DNA from: Cadophora sp. MPI-SDFR-AT-0126
Taxonomy: Eukaryota; Ascomycota; Leotiomycetes; Helotiales; Ploettnerulaceae
Length of the DNA: 64,000 nucleotides
Direction: 5' to 3'
Assembly: GCA_020747065.1 (NCBI GenBank)
Contig: JAGMVK010000020.1
Location: 868,001-932,000, forward strand
A model generated the notes under the pieces. It was not told the DNA's origin, made no database searches, and saw only the letters and a list, made by a program, of their open reading frames with translations. The translations under genes and the position numbers were made by a program. This document shows, in pieces, positions 1 through 12,604 of this stretch (its first letter is position 1; the number at the start of each line of letters is the position of its first letter).

Positions 1-368
1 ATGTGGGTTGACTAGAAAGATGGCTGACACTGTTTGAATAGAGTGGAAATCGCAATAAACGGTAGCGCGTTGATGGTTTGCCGTGAGAGATACCGACACC
101 GTTTGCGGAGTTTGGTTATCGCGATAGTTAAGAGTGTTCTGGTCGGATGGATCGATTTTGAATATGGTAGAGACAGAGGCATGGGGTAGCGAAGTTTTGA
201 CACCACTACTAAGCTGATATCTCGCGATTTGAAGTCCAGAGCGGTCCACTGAGCTTGTCAGGGAAATTGTGAACACTATATATCGTCTCTTCGGGTCCGT
301 CCAGACTGTTCATCTTGAAATTATCAATAATCCACTCATCAAGTTCCTGATAACTCACATTTGCAACC
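1..368. other. Upstream region of the UDP-glucose dehydrogenase gene
   Basis: I see no convincing gene here. Short open frames on the minus strand have no recognisable domain, and one of them runs into the first exon of the dehydrogenase. The stretch presumably holds its promoter and 5' leader; the bases just before the ATG at 369 (CAACC) give a reasonable start context. Confidence 0.5.
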
Positions 369-2512
369 ATGGCTTCTTCCTCGAGCGATGCCTCTGAGTT
401 TGACGGGACAACTCTGTCTACCCCCTCTTCTATACCTTCCAGTCCTAATACGACTCCTCTCGTCAAGCTTTCCCGTGCGGCTGGCACAGAAATATTGCCT
501 GTGTCCAAGGCTGGAAACATCTGCTGTGTGGGAGCTGGTTATGTTGGTAAGCACATCTCAACCCAAATATCCTTTTGCAAAGAACACACCGCTTCTCACT
601 ATAGATAGTAGCTTACACTACATAGGAGGACCAACTGCTGCAGTTATTGCCTTTCAAAACCCCAACATCCGAGTCACAGTAGTTGACAAAGACGCCAACC
701 GCATTCGAAAATGGAACTCACAACATCTTCCCATACACGAGCCCGGCCTCAGCGAGATCGTGCGTGTAGCTCGAGATGGGACCAACGCCGTGAAAGTCAA
801 CATCGATGGCACCTTCGCCGCCGAACTTCCAGCTCGGCTGCCTAATCTCTTCTTTTCAACTGAAGTTGCAAAGTGTGTGTCCGAGGCTGACATTGTGTTC
901 TTGAGCGTCAACACTCCAACGAAGATCTCGGGTATCGGAGCCGGAGCTGCTACGAATATGGTTGCGCTAGAAGGTGCTACTAGGGATATTGCTCTGTCTG
1001 CCAAGCCTGGCGCTATCATTGTTGAGAAGAGCACTGTCCCTTGTAGAACTGCTCAGGTTGTTCGGGATATTGTACGTGGCCTCCGCGCTGGTTCACAATA
1101 TTTATCACTTGCTAACCTCTATCCAGCTCGAACTTCATCGACCATGCGTCCCCTTTGAGATCCTGTCCAATCCTGAATTCCTAGCCGAAGGTACTGCCGT
1201 CAAGGATCTCCTGAATCCAGACCGGATCCTGATCGGAAGTTCTCGCACCAAGTCCGGCCTCGCAGCAGCTGCAGCCCTCGAAGAAGTCTACTCCGGCTGG
1301 GTCGACCGTTCCAAAATCGTGACCGTCAATCTCTGGTCATCGGAGCTCTCGAAACTCGTCGCAAACGCCATGCTCGCTCAACGTATCAGCAGTATCAACA
1401 CCGTCAGTTCAATCTGCGAGAAAACAGGTGCCGATGTTGATGAGATCGCTAAGGCTATCGGTCTTGATCCTCGTCTTGGATCGAAGTTCCTTAAAGCTGG
1501 TCTTGGCTTTGGCGGGTCTTGCTTCAAGAAAGACATCTTGTCCCTCGTGTATCTTGCTCAAACTCTCAACCTCGAGGAGGTAGCTGAGTACTGGAAGCAA
1601 GTTATCACTATCAACGAGTTCCAGCGTAACAGATTCGTCAAGCGCGTCGTCTCTAATCTGCACGGCACCCTTATTGGGAAGAAAATCAGTATTCTTGGGT
1701 ATGCTTTCAAGAAAGATACGAGCGATACACGAGAATCGCCTGCTGTGGAAGTCGTGAAATCGCTGCTAGCGGATAATCCTGCCGAGATTGCCATCTTCGA
1801 TCCGAGATGTAATCCGGAGGACGTTAAGGATGAGCTTACTCGATTGATTGCTACCACGGGTCTAAAGCTTCTTAAGCCAGACGGACCGATCGAAGGTAAG
1901 CACCACCCCTCTCAACTGATTACATACGCTAACACCAAGCTTAGTCTACAAAGACCCCTATGAAGCTTGCGCCGAATCAAGCGCGGTCCTGATTCTCACA
2001 GAATGGGATCAATTCCGATACCCTCCTCTTCAAAGCAAAGAACCCATTTTCACCAAATCCACCTCGCCTACAGCATCCAAAATGCTCGCCAATCACATCC
2101 CCTCAGAGCTAGACATCCTACACATGATGACCTCCGCACGACAAACCAAAATTGCCTCACCAAATGACCTCGAGCCACCGCTCAATACAGATCCACTCAA
2201 CCGCTATCTGCCTGAGCCCGCCTGTGCAGAAGGCTGCAGAGAGTGCGAGCGTGAGTCTGTTGACGTGGTCAGCGCACGTGAAAATCTAGAGTGGGCGCGC
2301 ATTGCTTATCAAATGCGGAAACCAAAGTGGGTGTTTGATGGGAGGGGATTGGTTGATGTTGGCGAGATGGAGAAGTTGGGCTTGAGAGTTGAAGTTATTG
2401 GGAAGGCCGGGAGCAGGAGTCGACTTCATGGTAAGCTTATTTCCGGCAATTGTGTTTTGACAGACTGAACTAATACTAACACCGTACAGGATTTGATGGT
2501 GATAGATGTTAG
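369..2512 (+). CDS. UDP-glucose 6-dehydrogenase, five exons
   Basis: The enzyme oxidises UDP-glucose to UDP-glucuronate with two NAD+ in the cytosol, supplying glucuronate- and xylose-containing glycans. Exons 369-546, 626-1071, 1127-1895, 1945-2430 and 2490-2512 join in one frame to give 633 residues. Visible marks are the Rossmann motif GAGYVGGPTAA (about residue 54; the first intron splits its Gly codon), the PEFLAEGTAVKDL segment, ELSKLVANAMLAQRISS with the conserved Lys, the catalytic Cys in GFGGSCFKKD, and the C-terminal UDP-binding domain with VYKDPYEAC and LILTEWDQF. The last about 110 residues carry a long low-conservation stretch before KWVFDGRG; longer fungal forms have insertions here. 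The first 45 residues are Ser/Thr/Pro-rich. The tiny fifth exon, ending FDGDRC, is the least certain part. Many ascomycetes have more than one such gene, so orthology to a named UGD1 is not claimed. Confidence 0.93.
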
Positions 2513-5342
2513 GGGATCTGACGATGAAAAGGAGTGGCGTTAGGATTGTTTTGATTTTTAAATTTCTCGTCGGTTGACTCAATTGACCTCAACTTGAGGT
2601 CGTACATAGAGGTTGCGAGCTTTTATAGATACTTTGACTTAGATTTCAGAAGAATTAAGCCTCCTCGAGTGGTCTGAAACCGTTTACCGTAGGTCTCTCT
2701 TATCTGTCTCCTGAAAGTCTCAATGTGCATTTTGACTCTATGCTTCATAAATGTACTACGACGCGGAGAATACTTAAAAAATTTCTGCGAGTAAGACCAT
2801 GCTTCTTCGCCTATTCTTTGAAGTTGTATGAAGGTGACTTCTTAAATTGCATCAATGTTGTGTTGGCCTTAAGCGAGAAATGTGAGTAGGATGCAAAAGG
2901 ATGGCTCACCATATACATGATATGGTGTATCAAGAATGCTTCTTGGTAATAGAACGGATTAGGATGGAGTGTCTTCCCAGGAATTTTTCTACGCGTTTGT
3001 CCTGTTTCCGTAGCCACCTTCAGGAGGCAGGTATTTGTTTTTGTTCAAGAGCCCTCTATTTCCTACCTTTGCTTTACTACAAAGTAAATAAAGAGAGCGG
3101 CCAATGTAACATTCCGTACCACCTCGATCAGAAGCATCCGCATCCTGGAGCGATCTGAATTCTAGAGTCTATCAGTAAGGTCGCCATCGTCTCGCCAACC
3201 ATACATCCCATCACCTGAACACCAAGAGTAAGATCCTTCACCAGCAAATCCGCAAGTACGGGCCCGCAGCCCCAAGCCTGCAGTCCGTAGCTCCAGCTGA
3301 ACACAGTTCCTGAGATCTAAATAGTATAGCAAGACAGATTCTCGTGTCCAAGGTAGAGCATCTGGTGAAAATAAACGCAAGGACATGTTCCATCGTAGCC
3401 AGTTTCGGACTTCCTGAGTGGTTGCATCTTTCGTTGGGAAGTACTTGAGCAGGTGCCAGGAAGAGTGCTTTTCGGGATCGGTTGGGAGGGCGAGTTCATC
3501 TAGTGGCATGGCGGTACTGGCGAGCGGAGCGTTTGGCCAGAAATACTGGTCGATGGAAATTATGGAGCGTACCACAAGTATAGATATAGTATCACTCTGA
3601 GATCTATCAAGTTCCAAATGCTCGAATTGTCTAGATGCATGTTCTCATCACTTATCCACTGCCCTTTATAGCAAGTATCTTAGCAGCTTATTTGTCTAGA
3701 TTGATCGGAAACCTCTTTAATGAGTTGTGCAAGTTGCAGCACTGTAAAGCTTCCAGACATTCCCGCAACATCTTGGTTTGGACTTGTACGAAAACAAGTT
3801 CAAAAATGGTGTGGTTGCTTGGGCCGAAAAGTCGAGTCAAAGCTCGCATGAAGAATGAAATGGTTGAAAAGGCCACATGAAGGGCACCTTATGTGGAATA
3901 TAACAGAGTGGTATGGAGAAAGAGAGATGTGCACTGGGTTGTAGGTGAAAGAGTCGTTTGAGTGGCAATGGAAGGGGTCTTGATAGATGAGCTATTTGTT
4001 TCTCTGGAGTGTTGACGCAAAGGTGGAAACATTGTTGTAAAGTTCTTCAATCCAAATTAAATGATTGAGAAGTAAACTTAATCCTTAAACTTCAAACTAT
4101 ATAGTCTCATGGGCACTTGGTAGTTGAATGCCTTCAAGAGGCGAGGCTGAATTGTAACGAGTGTTGTTGACAACATGCGTGTTGTCCAAAGCTAAGCGAA
4201 GAGAAAAAGCGGAAGCCGTCTCCAAGCGAGCTTGTTCCATTCCCATTTCAAATTTAATCTCAGTATCCTTACAAGCACCTCCATGGATGAGCATCACTTC
4301 CCCCATTACGTCCAGATCAATACCCACCAACAGGCTCCTAGTAGCTCTCGCGCTGACACCGTTCGCAGTCCGCCATAGATACTGAAATCATGTCATATGT
4401 CGGTCCAATGATTCCAACCAACATGAGGGACGGGATTGGATTTCGAAGGACTACCGCGAAATCCCTGATCCCTTCACAATGCTCCGTTCCCAAGTGACAT
4501 GCTCCCCCCTTGAATACCTGGTCAAGTCCAGCGTCGACAGCTTGCCATCCTCACTCGGCTCAAATTATCACCTCACAATCCGGAAGAAGAAGAGAGTCGT
4601 GTGTAGATCATGTAGTGAGAGAGAAGATCATAAATGGATTTAAATAATAGCAACGTTCCTGTTACAGGAATTCTCACCATTATGTATCTTACCAGCATGC
4701 ACAAACCAAATTCTAACACCTTGTACTCCGTGTATTGCCTTTTAGCGAGTCTCTCCTTACCAATCGAGAATTCTTTTCAACAATATGGTGATGGGAGGGC
4801 GAGGAGGTCTTTATACTCACTACGCGGCTTATTTTCTTCACTTTTCTTTCCCTACATGTCCTTGTGTATTTCTCTTGTGGCTGACAAGGAAGGAGATCGT
4901 TTGCCGAACAGTAATTGGCTGTTTAGAGTTGAGAATGTATTCCTAGCCGATATGTCAGAGTACAGAGGGACTTGAGGGGTGACAGGTGGCCAAGAGTTAC
5001 TGAATAGAAATAGTGAAGTTGGAATGATGTAAGAGAAATGGCAGAAATCCAATAACAGCAAGGATATCCATTCAGACAGCCCCTCGCATCGCTTCGTGAC
5101 AAATGACTGGCTTTCCTCTGCTTGTATTGGCGTAGCTGGGAAGTTTTCGAACCAAACGATCAACATTTGAGCCGATGCGAAAAGGAAACTAGAAAAGAGA
5201 TGTAGAGGACGAAGCTGGTAGGGTGTTGCATATCGAGGCAATGTCTATTTGCTCCCGCAGTCTGATGGTCTAAAACCCATTAATCTTACATCCCACAACG
5301 CCAGCAATGCAAAGTGTTGAACGCCATCCCATTTATACACCA
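2513..5342. other. Gene-poor interval with one possible small or decayed gene
   Basis: These 2.8 kb lie between the dehydrogenase and lipoyl synthase. The only stretch with coding character is on the minus strand at 3162-3575 (listed separately). Open frames at 4634-4975 (+) and 4852-5241 (-) overlap each other, match no family I know and look like chance. Confidence 0.5.
3162..3509 (-). CDS. Hypothetical protein, possibly a gene fragment
   Basis: From the ATG at 3509 this frame gives 115 residues (MPLDELALPTDPEKHSSWHL and so on), with Trp-rich, well-mixed composition unlike random translation, for example the segments VRNWLRWNMSLRLF and ESVLLYYLDLRNCVQLEL. The frame stays open upstream to about 3617 without an ATG. 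A possible splice acceptor (CGACCAG at about 3555) precedes YFWPNAPLAS, so the true start may lie in an upstream exon I could not place. I do not recognise the family. It may be a short real gene, the last exon of a longer one, or a remnant. It is isolated, more than 600 nt from its neighbours. Confidence 0.3.
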   Translation of the reverse strand: MPLDELALPTDPEKHSSWHLLKYFPTKDATTQEVRNWLRWNMSLRLFSPDALPWTRESVLLYYLDLRNCVQLELRTAGLGLRARTCGFAGEGSYSWCSGDGMYGWRDDGDLTDRL

Positions 5343-6616
5343 TCATACAACCGCCTTCTGCATACCCGTCCTCTCATCCGTCAATATCGTCACACCCTTC
5401 CTCTTCTTGATCACATTCTCGATGAACGCCTCTCCCGCCTTGTACGAACTCCTGACCAAAGGTCCGCTCGCACAGTATAGGAATCCCAGATCTAGGGCGC
5501 GCTGGCGCCACAGCTCGAATGTCTCGGGCGTGACGTACTCTTCGACTTTCATGTGGCGTTTGGTGGGACGCATGTATTGTCCGAATGTTACGACGTCGAC
5601 GTTGATTTTGCGGAGTTCTGTGAACATGTTAGATTGAAAATTGGAAGGGGTGGAGAAAGAGTAATCTTACCTTTCAATGTCTCCCACAGCTGATCCTCTG
5701 TCTCGCCCAATCCTAGCATAATACTCGTCTTGGTGATCAGAGTCGGGACAGTCTTCTTCGCAGCCTCTAGCACCAGTAAACTCTGTCTGAACTTCGCTCT
5801 TCTGTCTCTGACGAACGGAGTCAGCTCCTCCACTGTCTCCATGTTATGCGCGTAGACATCTAGTCCACTCCTCGCGACCATAGCGACCATATCCAAATCC
5901 CCCGCATAATCGCCGGTTAGAGCCTCAACAAGCATATCCGGCTTCTTCTGCTTGATCTTCATGATCGTCTCCGTGAAATGTCTCGCTCCTCCATCCGCAA
6001 GATCATCCCGATCCACAGACGTCAACACCACATAGCCTAGGCCCCACCTCGACAATGCCTCAGCAGTATGTTCCGGCTCGTGAGGATCCAGCGGGGGAGG
6101 TGCTTTCGAAGTCTTGACACTGCAGAATCGACATCCTCGCGTACATGTATCGCCCATCAACATAATCGTAGCCGTAGCAGCGCTCTTGTCACCTCCTCCC
6201 CAACAGTCCGAAATATTTGGACACCGTGCCTCCTCACATACCGTATGCAGGTTCAAGCCCCTCAGATCCTTCTTGATCTTCTTGTAATTCGAATTGTCCG
6301 GTATAGGCGTCTTCAACCATTCTGGCAGTCGAGTGATCTGCTTCTTCTTTCCTGGTGGCCCTACCATCGCAGTCCGCAGTTCAAGGGCATCTTCGGGCGA
6401 CAGACTCTCATCCTCGGCACCCATGAACTCGTTGAAAGAGGGCACGCTATTCAATTTGTCTTTGAAATATGTTGGGCGTCGTTTGGTAGGGGGCTCGAGG
6501 GAGGTAGCTTCGGTGGCAAAGCCTCGCGATGCAGTGGACGCTGGAAATAATGCGCGAGATGCCTGGCGCAGTGGAGGTGCATTCAAGCACCTGAATCTGG
6601 TTGCGGTCGCTGCCAT
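5343..6616 (-). CDS. LIP5: Lipoyl synthase, mitochondrial (radical SAM)
   Basis: The enzyme inserts two sulfurs into octanoyl groups on lipoyl domains of the mitochondrial 2-oxoacid dehydrogenases and glycine cleavage H protein. Exon 1 is 6616-5671, a 53-nt intron is 5670-5618, and exon 2 is 5617-5343, giving 406 residues. The N-terminus is rich in Ala, Arg and Ser with almost no acidic residues, as in a mitochondrial presequence (about 1-35). The auxiliary cluster motif C-x4-C-x5-C is seen in [12 protein letters not shown], the radical-SAM motif C-x3-C-x2-C in CTRGCRFC, and the family C-terminal RSSYKAGE near the end. Length matches fungal orthologues. The intron falls within [20 protein letters not shown], which joins cleanly. 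The start is divergent from the ABC transporter, about 1 kb away. Identification is secure. Confidence 0.96.
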
Positions 6617-7611
6617 TGTGTGTAGATTTCACCTCCTCGTCGTCGTCGAGGTGCTCGAATTGGGGTTGGATGTTCGGCGTGTTCAACAATTTCTCGATGC
6701 TTGCTTGGAAATATGAGCACTCTATTCGCTGGGCCGGTTGTTGCCGAGAGGGCGCGTGTCACGTGTTCACGACCAATGTTTATTTCCTCAGCTATGCTTC
6801 TTTTTCTCGGCAACAGTGTTTACCTTCTTGCCTAAAGTCAGATATGTCTACCCCGCTGGAATTCATGAACAGATGTAATCTTCCATGAGAAGTAGTTCAA
6901 TGAAAACGGATCTCTTCATCTCTCATCTTGTCTTCCACATTCATTCAGGCTAACCAAGTTTGCTCACATTCTGGACTGCACCACTGTTCATAAATCTGCT
7001 ACAAGAAAGTCTCTCTGCGGTACAGCAAGGCCGGAACAGAGAGCTTTGTGTCATTCATTTTTTCTAGGACACTTGCCTGCGCCGGGATTTCGAGCATCAT
7101 TTCTCCGTGCTTACTTTCCGCCCTGTCACACAGTCTCTACCGATGATCCCAATTCTTCACCGCTATCTCATTGGGTACTCGAATCGCATATTCAGTCAAA
7201 GAGCGCCCGACCTTATCTTTACGACAGCGGCACCAGTGTAATTCCATCGTATTCCTTGGGCCATAAACGACCCTCTGCCTTGTTAATTGGTGACCCTACG
7301 CGGTGTAAGACTCACACTTGATTGCGAATGTCAAAAGTGGAGCGGTCCTTTTACCACCTTCCTATTTCGCCAAGGCTGATTCTTACAGCCATCGCCCTAA
7401 TCAATCGTTGGTCTCATGCATCTCATCTCGGACCAACAACATCACGCACGTCCTTCCCTCATCAGATACATCATATATCTTCAGGGCTCAATGACCCATT
7501 GACTCATTCTCAGCTTATCTTTATTATCAATGGACACATTCGGTCAACGACCAGAGATACCATAATACTGACAAACAATTCAATTTTGGCGTCAACGTCG
7601 ATTTCAACCTC
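6617..7611. other. Divergent intergenic region, lipoyl synthase / ABC transporter
   Basis: This is a shared upstream region for two divergent genes. Small open frames on both strands have no family resemblance. The last about 200 nt before the transporter ATG are rich in CATC and TCA triplets, as is common in fungal 5' leaders. No motif stands out. Confidence 0.5.
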
Positions 7612-10600
7612 ATGATGGGCTGGACTCTTGATCTACTGACGACGGAATATGCCTTGGCATCTCTTATTTTCTTATGCTCAATATCATCTATCTGGTCCCT
7701 CATCACCGGCCGTTGGCGCATCGTCAAGAATCCGAACCATGACGAGAAATTGTACGAAGACGATGATGGAGCCGCAACATCAGAATCGATGAAACAATTT
7801 TCCAACAAAGCTCAATTCATCATCATATATACCATCACTCTGATCGGATTTGCGATTTCAATTGCAGATTTAATTTGCCTCCTTATTCTTTCGCGGACCC
7901 CTCGAGGCTCAATTTCCCACACTCCCACAGAGAACAATGCCCACGGGATTGTGTTGTTGATTCCAGCATGGGTAAGAACATTTCCATCCCTGGTGATGCA
8001 TTTGGACTCCGCCGCTGATCCCGCTTAGTTTTTGCTTCTTTTGCAGCTCATGAACATATCAAGAATAGTCGAACCAGTCACGAGATTCAAGGCAATCGTA
8101 GCCAGGTTGAAGACTTGCTTCCTCGTCGCCGGACTCGCTTTGGTCACTCTTCCTGGCGATCAGTTCCGCGTCACTACGATTCTGACTATCAGCCAATTGG
8201 GCGCCATTGCAGTACTGGCCTCGACCATATTTTCTGTCAGGAGACGCCCTGATCTTTTTCGTCCAGATGGCCGGCTTGTTGATCGTCAAAGGAATGTCAG
8301 TCTTTGGGCAAAGTACAGTTTTTTCTGGGGAAATCCAGTTCTCGCTGCTGCAGGAAAGGAAGAATTCAACAACTCGGACATGCCTGCCATGGATCATGTG
8401 GTACGATCTGAGAAGGCAACTGCGAGGTTCAAAAATATCGTCATCAAAGAGGACAGCCTGCCATTGTGGGTCCAGATTTTCTGGGCGTTCAGCTGGGAGC
8501 TCATAGTTCAGTGGCTAGGCATCCTCGTCTCGAACTTTTTCGATGTTGCGCCAGCATTTGCGACCTTACAATTGCTGAAGTATCTTGAGACTCGACAGGA
8601 TGATGATGCGCTTGAGTCAGGTGCTTGGAAATACGTTGCTGGGATCGTCGCTGCCACCATAAGTTCTAATATTGTCGACTCGAGACTTATGTGGTGGGTA
8701 TTGACAGGTAAGCAAGCTTAGATATGGCTCGAACGCATATAATTAATTTTACACAGATATCCACATTCCTCTTCGTTCGCTTCTCACAGGACTGGTGTAC
8801 GGGAAAATGCTCAAAGTGGAAGACTCAAGCAAGCCTCCGGATGAGGTAAGTGCTTTTCCGTTCTCCAAGCTAGGAATCTTGGGTGATCATCAAGACGACT
8901 GAACTAAAATTTGTATGTAGAAGTCATCCAAAGACGAGGAAGTTCAAGCGGACGGCGCCAAGACTGCAGCGAAAGTCCAGTCAGCCTCTCAACAAGACGT
9001 CTTGAACATGTTTGCGGTCGATTGTACCCAGGTCGCTATGTTTGGTATTATGAATACTGCCTACGTCAACTTCGCTGGAAAAGCGATAGTGACTGTTGGG
9101 TTTTTGTGGGCTTTAATCGGTTGGCAAAGTCTCTGTGCGGGGCTTTTGGGAATTGTGTGCCTCTTCCCAATCAACAAAGCCCTCGCTGCAAAATACGGCA
9201 CGAAGCAAAAGGCTCTGATGGGAATCAGAGATACACGAACAGCTGTTACGACAGAAGCACTTCAGGGAATTCGGCAAATCAAGTTCTCGGCCATTGAAAC
9301 ACAGTGGGCCGAAAAACTTGCCTCCATTCGAGAAGAAGAACTTTCAACCCTTTGGAAATCTAGACTTTACAGCATCTACATGTCAATTGCGTCCAACTTC
9401 ACTCCTGTGGTATTGACAGCAATGTCGCTTGCTACTTATTCATGGATCAACGGTAATCTGCTGCCATCCGTCGCATTTACATCCATCAGCTTGTTCATCC
9501 AGCTCGAAGGTCTCATCTCAAATATTCCATATTTGTTGGTCTCCGCCATCAACGCCAAGATCAGCAGCGACAGAATAGAGAACTTCCTACGCCTGCCCGA
9601 AAAGCCTGAAAACACCTTCCCAGGGGATTCTATCTCCTTCCACAATGCCTCAGTCAGCTTCCCCCGCGGTTCTGCAGACTCAAATGCCGACACCTTCACC
9701 CTTCGAGAACTCAATCTCGAGTTTCCGAACGATGCATTAAGCGTGATCTCGGGTCCTACAGGATCTGGGAAGTCCTTACTTCTGGCGGCTATTCTGGGAG
9801 AAGTCCAACTTGAATCCGGCTACATTAGAGTCCCCAAGTCCACAAACGAGCGATTCGATGCAAAAGCCACGGCTGCCGATTGGATCATTCCGTCGGCAAT
9901 ATCGTTCGTCTCACAGACACCATGGATTGAGAACGCTACCATAAAAGACAACATACTGTTTGGCTTGCCATTCGACCCGATCCGTTATAGCAAAGTCATT
10001 GACGCCTGTGCGCTGACACAAGATCTCGCCATCTTTGAGGATGGTGACCAGACCGAAGTGGGGGCACAAGGTATCAGTCTGTCTGGTGGGCAGAAGTGGC
10101 GCTTGACACTGGCGAGAGCGTTCTACTCGAGAGCCGGCATATTGATCATGGATGACGTCTTCAGTGCCTTGGATGCTCACGTGGGTAAACACATTTACGA
10201 AAATGCCGTGATGGGCGAGCTTGCTGAAGGCAGAACTCGAATCTTGGCCACTCATCACGTTTCCCTTTGCTTACCGAGAGCCAAATATGCTGTTCGCCTG
10301 TCAGCTCGGGGTGTGCTTGAACATGCTGGACTGCTTGAAGACCTTCGACAGACCGGGGAATTGAATGAGATCCTCGAAGCCGATGATGTTGCGGAGACCA
10401 CTGAGATCGAGGAAGATGAAGTTTTGCGTATGGTAAAGACGAACGGTTCAACAGCAATCCCATCCGAAGACGCTGCTCTGGCCGCCAAGGCTCCCCCGAA
10501 GAAGCTTCATGAGGAAGAGAAACGGGAAACTGGTCGTGTCAGAACTGCAGTGTATACCGGATATCTGGGTGCTTCTGGAGGTTGGCCACTATGGACGACC

Positions 10601-12604
10601 ATCATCATCCTTTTCATTGCAACCCAAGGCTTTATTTTAGGCCGTACGTACTGGGTTAGGATCTGGGCAAACGAATACGCAAAGACCGAAGAGTCGAGAA
10701 CTTCTCACGCAACATCCTTCAATGTGTACCACTATGGGAACAATCTGCAAACACACTTCTCTGGTCAGCCGATCGGCGACGTCGGCCATAGCCCACTCAA
10801 CTCTACAGTGTCTGCGAGCTCCATCCTGCCCATCGATGTCCACAACAAAAATCTCTGGTTCTATCTCGGCATATACTGCTTTATCTCAACCATTTCGGTC
10901 CTTTTCTCAGTCGGCAGCCTCTACACAGTCTATGCAGGGTCCATCCGCGCCTCTCGGAAGATCTTCAAGGACATCCTTGACAGTGTTCTGCGAGCACCAT
11001 TACGCTGGCTCGATACCGTGCCAATGGGCAGGATTCTCAATAGGTTCACGGGAGATTTCACCAATCTCGATTCATCTCTAGCCGAGAATTTCTACCACTT
11101 TGCCGGCGCCATTGCTGATACGATTGGAATCATGGTTGCTGCCATATTCGTGTCTCCATTTATTCTGATCTGTGCCATGGCTCTGTTGCTAGTCTGCATG
11201 TACTTCGGGAAGAGTTACATCGCGGCAGCTAGAACTATGAAGCGCCTTGAATCCACGAACAAATCACCTGTCATATCGCATTTCGCTGCATCATTGAGCG
11301 GGCTATCGACCATCAGAGCATTTGCCAAATCATCTGAATTCAGAGACAGGATGTTTAGTTTGATTGATGACTACGCTGCATGTACGTGGTTCAACAGTCT
11401 TTTCAGAAACTGGCTGAGACTTCGCATTGCCATCACTGCCTCCCTTTTTGCTGGCACTGTTGCAACTTTCGTCATCAGAAAGCGAGGTATCGATGCCAGT
11501 CTTGCTGGATTCGCACTCTCCTTCGCCCTCAGCTTTGGATATCGGGTTGGATGGGCTATTAATATTTCGACTCAACTGGAACTGGATATGAATGCCACTG
11601 AGCGTATATTTGAGTATCGAGATCTGGCTATCGAGGACCAAGGAGGCGAAGAAGTGCGTGCAACATGGCCTGAAGTTGGAAAGGTCGAGGTGAAGGATCT
11701 GGAGCTTGGATATGCCGATGACCTTCCGGCTATCCTGAAAGGATTGACTTTCACCGCAGAAGGCAATCAGCGGATCGGTGTCATTGGTAGGACCGGGGCA
11801 GGTAAGAATTCCCATTCTACTCTCACTCAAGGAAGTAAAATTTTAACATAGCTAGGTAAATCAACCCTCTCCCTTGCCCTTTTCCGTTTCCTTAGCGCCC
11901 GGTCAGGAAGCATTACCATCGACGGGGTTGACATTTCCAAAATCAAGCTCCACGACCTCCGCACACGCCTTGCAATCATTCCCCAAGACCCCGTCCTCTT
12001 TTCCGGAACCATTCGCTCCAATCTCGATCCCTTTTCAGAATTCAGCGACTACCAACTCCGAGAAGCACTTATGCGTGTACACCTCATCCCATCCACAACA
12101 CACACTCCCAACCCAGAGGACGCCGAATCCTCAGCCGCAACATCCATCACAGCCATCGACCCGTCCCATCCCAGTGAAAACAAAAATCCCTTCCTCTCCC
12201 TCTCTTCCCCCATCGCCTCCTCGGGAAGCAATCTCTCCCACGGACAAAAACAGCTTCTCTGCCTCGCACGCGCCATTCTCTCTCGCCCAAAAGTCCTCAT
12301 CTTAGACGAAGCTACGTCAGCTGTAGACATGGCTACCGACCTGCTCATTCAACGATCTATCCGCGAGGAGTTCGCAAATACGACGCTGCTGGTTATTGCG
12401 CATCGGTTGAGTACTGTGGCAGATTTCGACAGAATTCTTGTCATGGGAGAGGGGAAGACGAAGGAGTTTGGAACGCCAAGAGAGCTACTTGAGAAGGAGG
12501 GCGGGAGCGAGGGTGAGGCAGGAACATTCAGGGGTATGGTTGAGATGAGTGGGGAGAGAGAGGAGTTAGAGAGAATGATCTTGGGGGGTGAGGGAAGGGT
12601 TTGA
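7612..12604 (+). CDS. ABCC-type (MRP/YCF1-Ybt1-like) full ABC transporter
   Basis: This ATP-driven exporter of the multidrug-resistance-associated class is typically found in vacuolar or plasma membranes and moves conjugates, bile-acid-like compounds or metabolites. Exons 7612-7971, 8047-8707, 8757-8845, 8921-11801 and 11856-12604 give 1579 residues. The order is an N-terminal TMD0, TMD1, NBD1 (Walker A GPTGSGKS, signature LSGGQKWRL, Walker [13 protein letters not shown]), an acidic linker, TMD2, and NBD2 (Walker A GRTGAGKST, split by the last intron, variant signature LSHGQKQ, Walker [13 protein letters not shown]). NBD1 has Asp where the catalytic Glu usually sits, as is normal in ABCC proteins, so NBD2 is the hydrolytic site. 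NBD2 carries a Ser/Pro/Asn-rich insertion (about 12100-12230) before its signature. The second acceptor is ambiguous: 8028 would add six residues. The substrate cannot be inferred. Confidence 0.93.

Noticed and set aside
209..520. 103-codon minus-strand open frame
   Set aside because: It overlaps the first exon and leader of UDP-glucose dehydrogenase on the other strand and has no recognisable domain.
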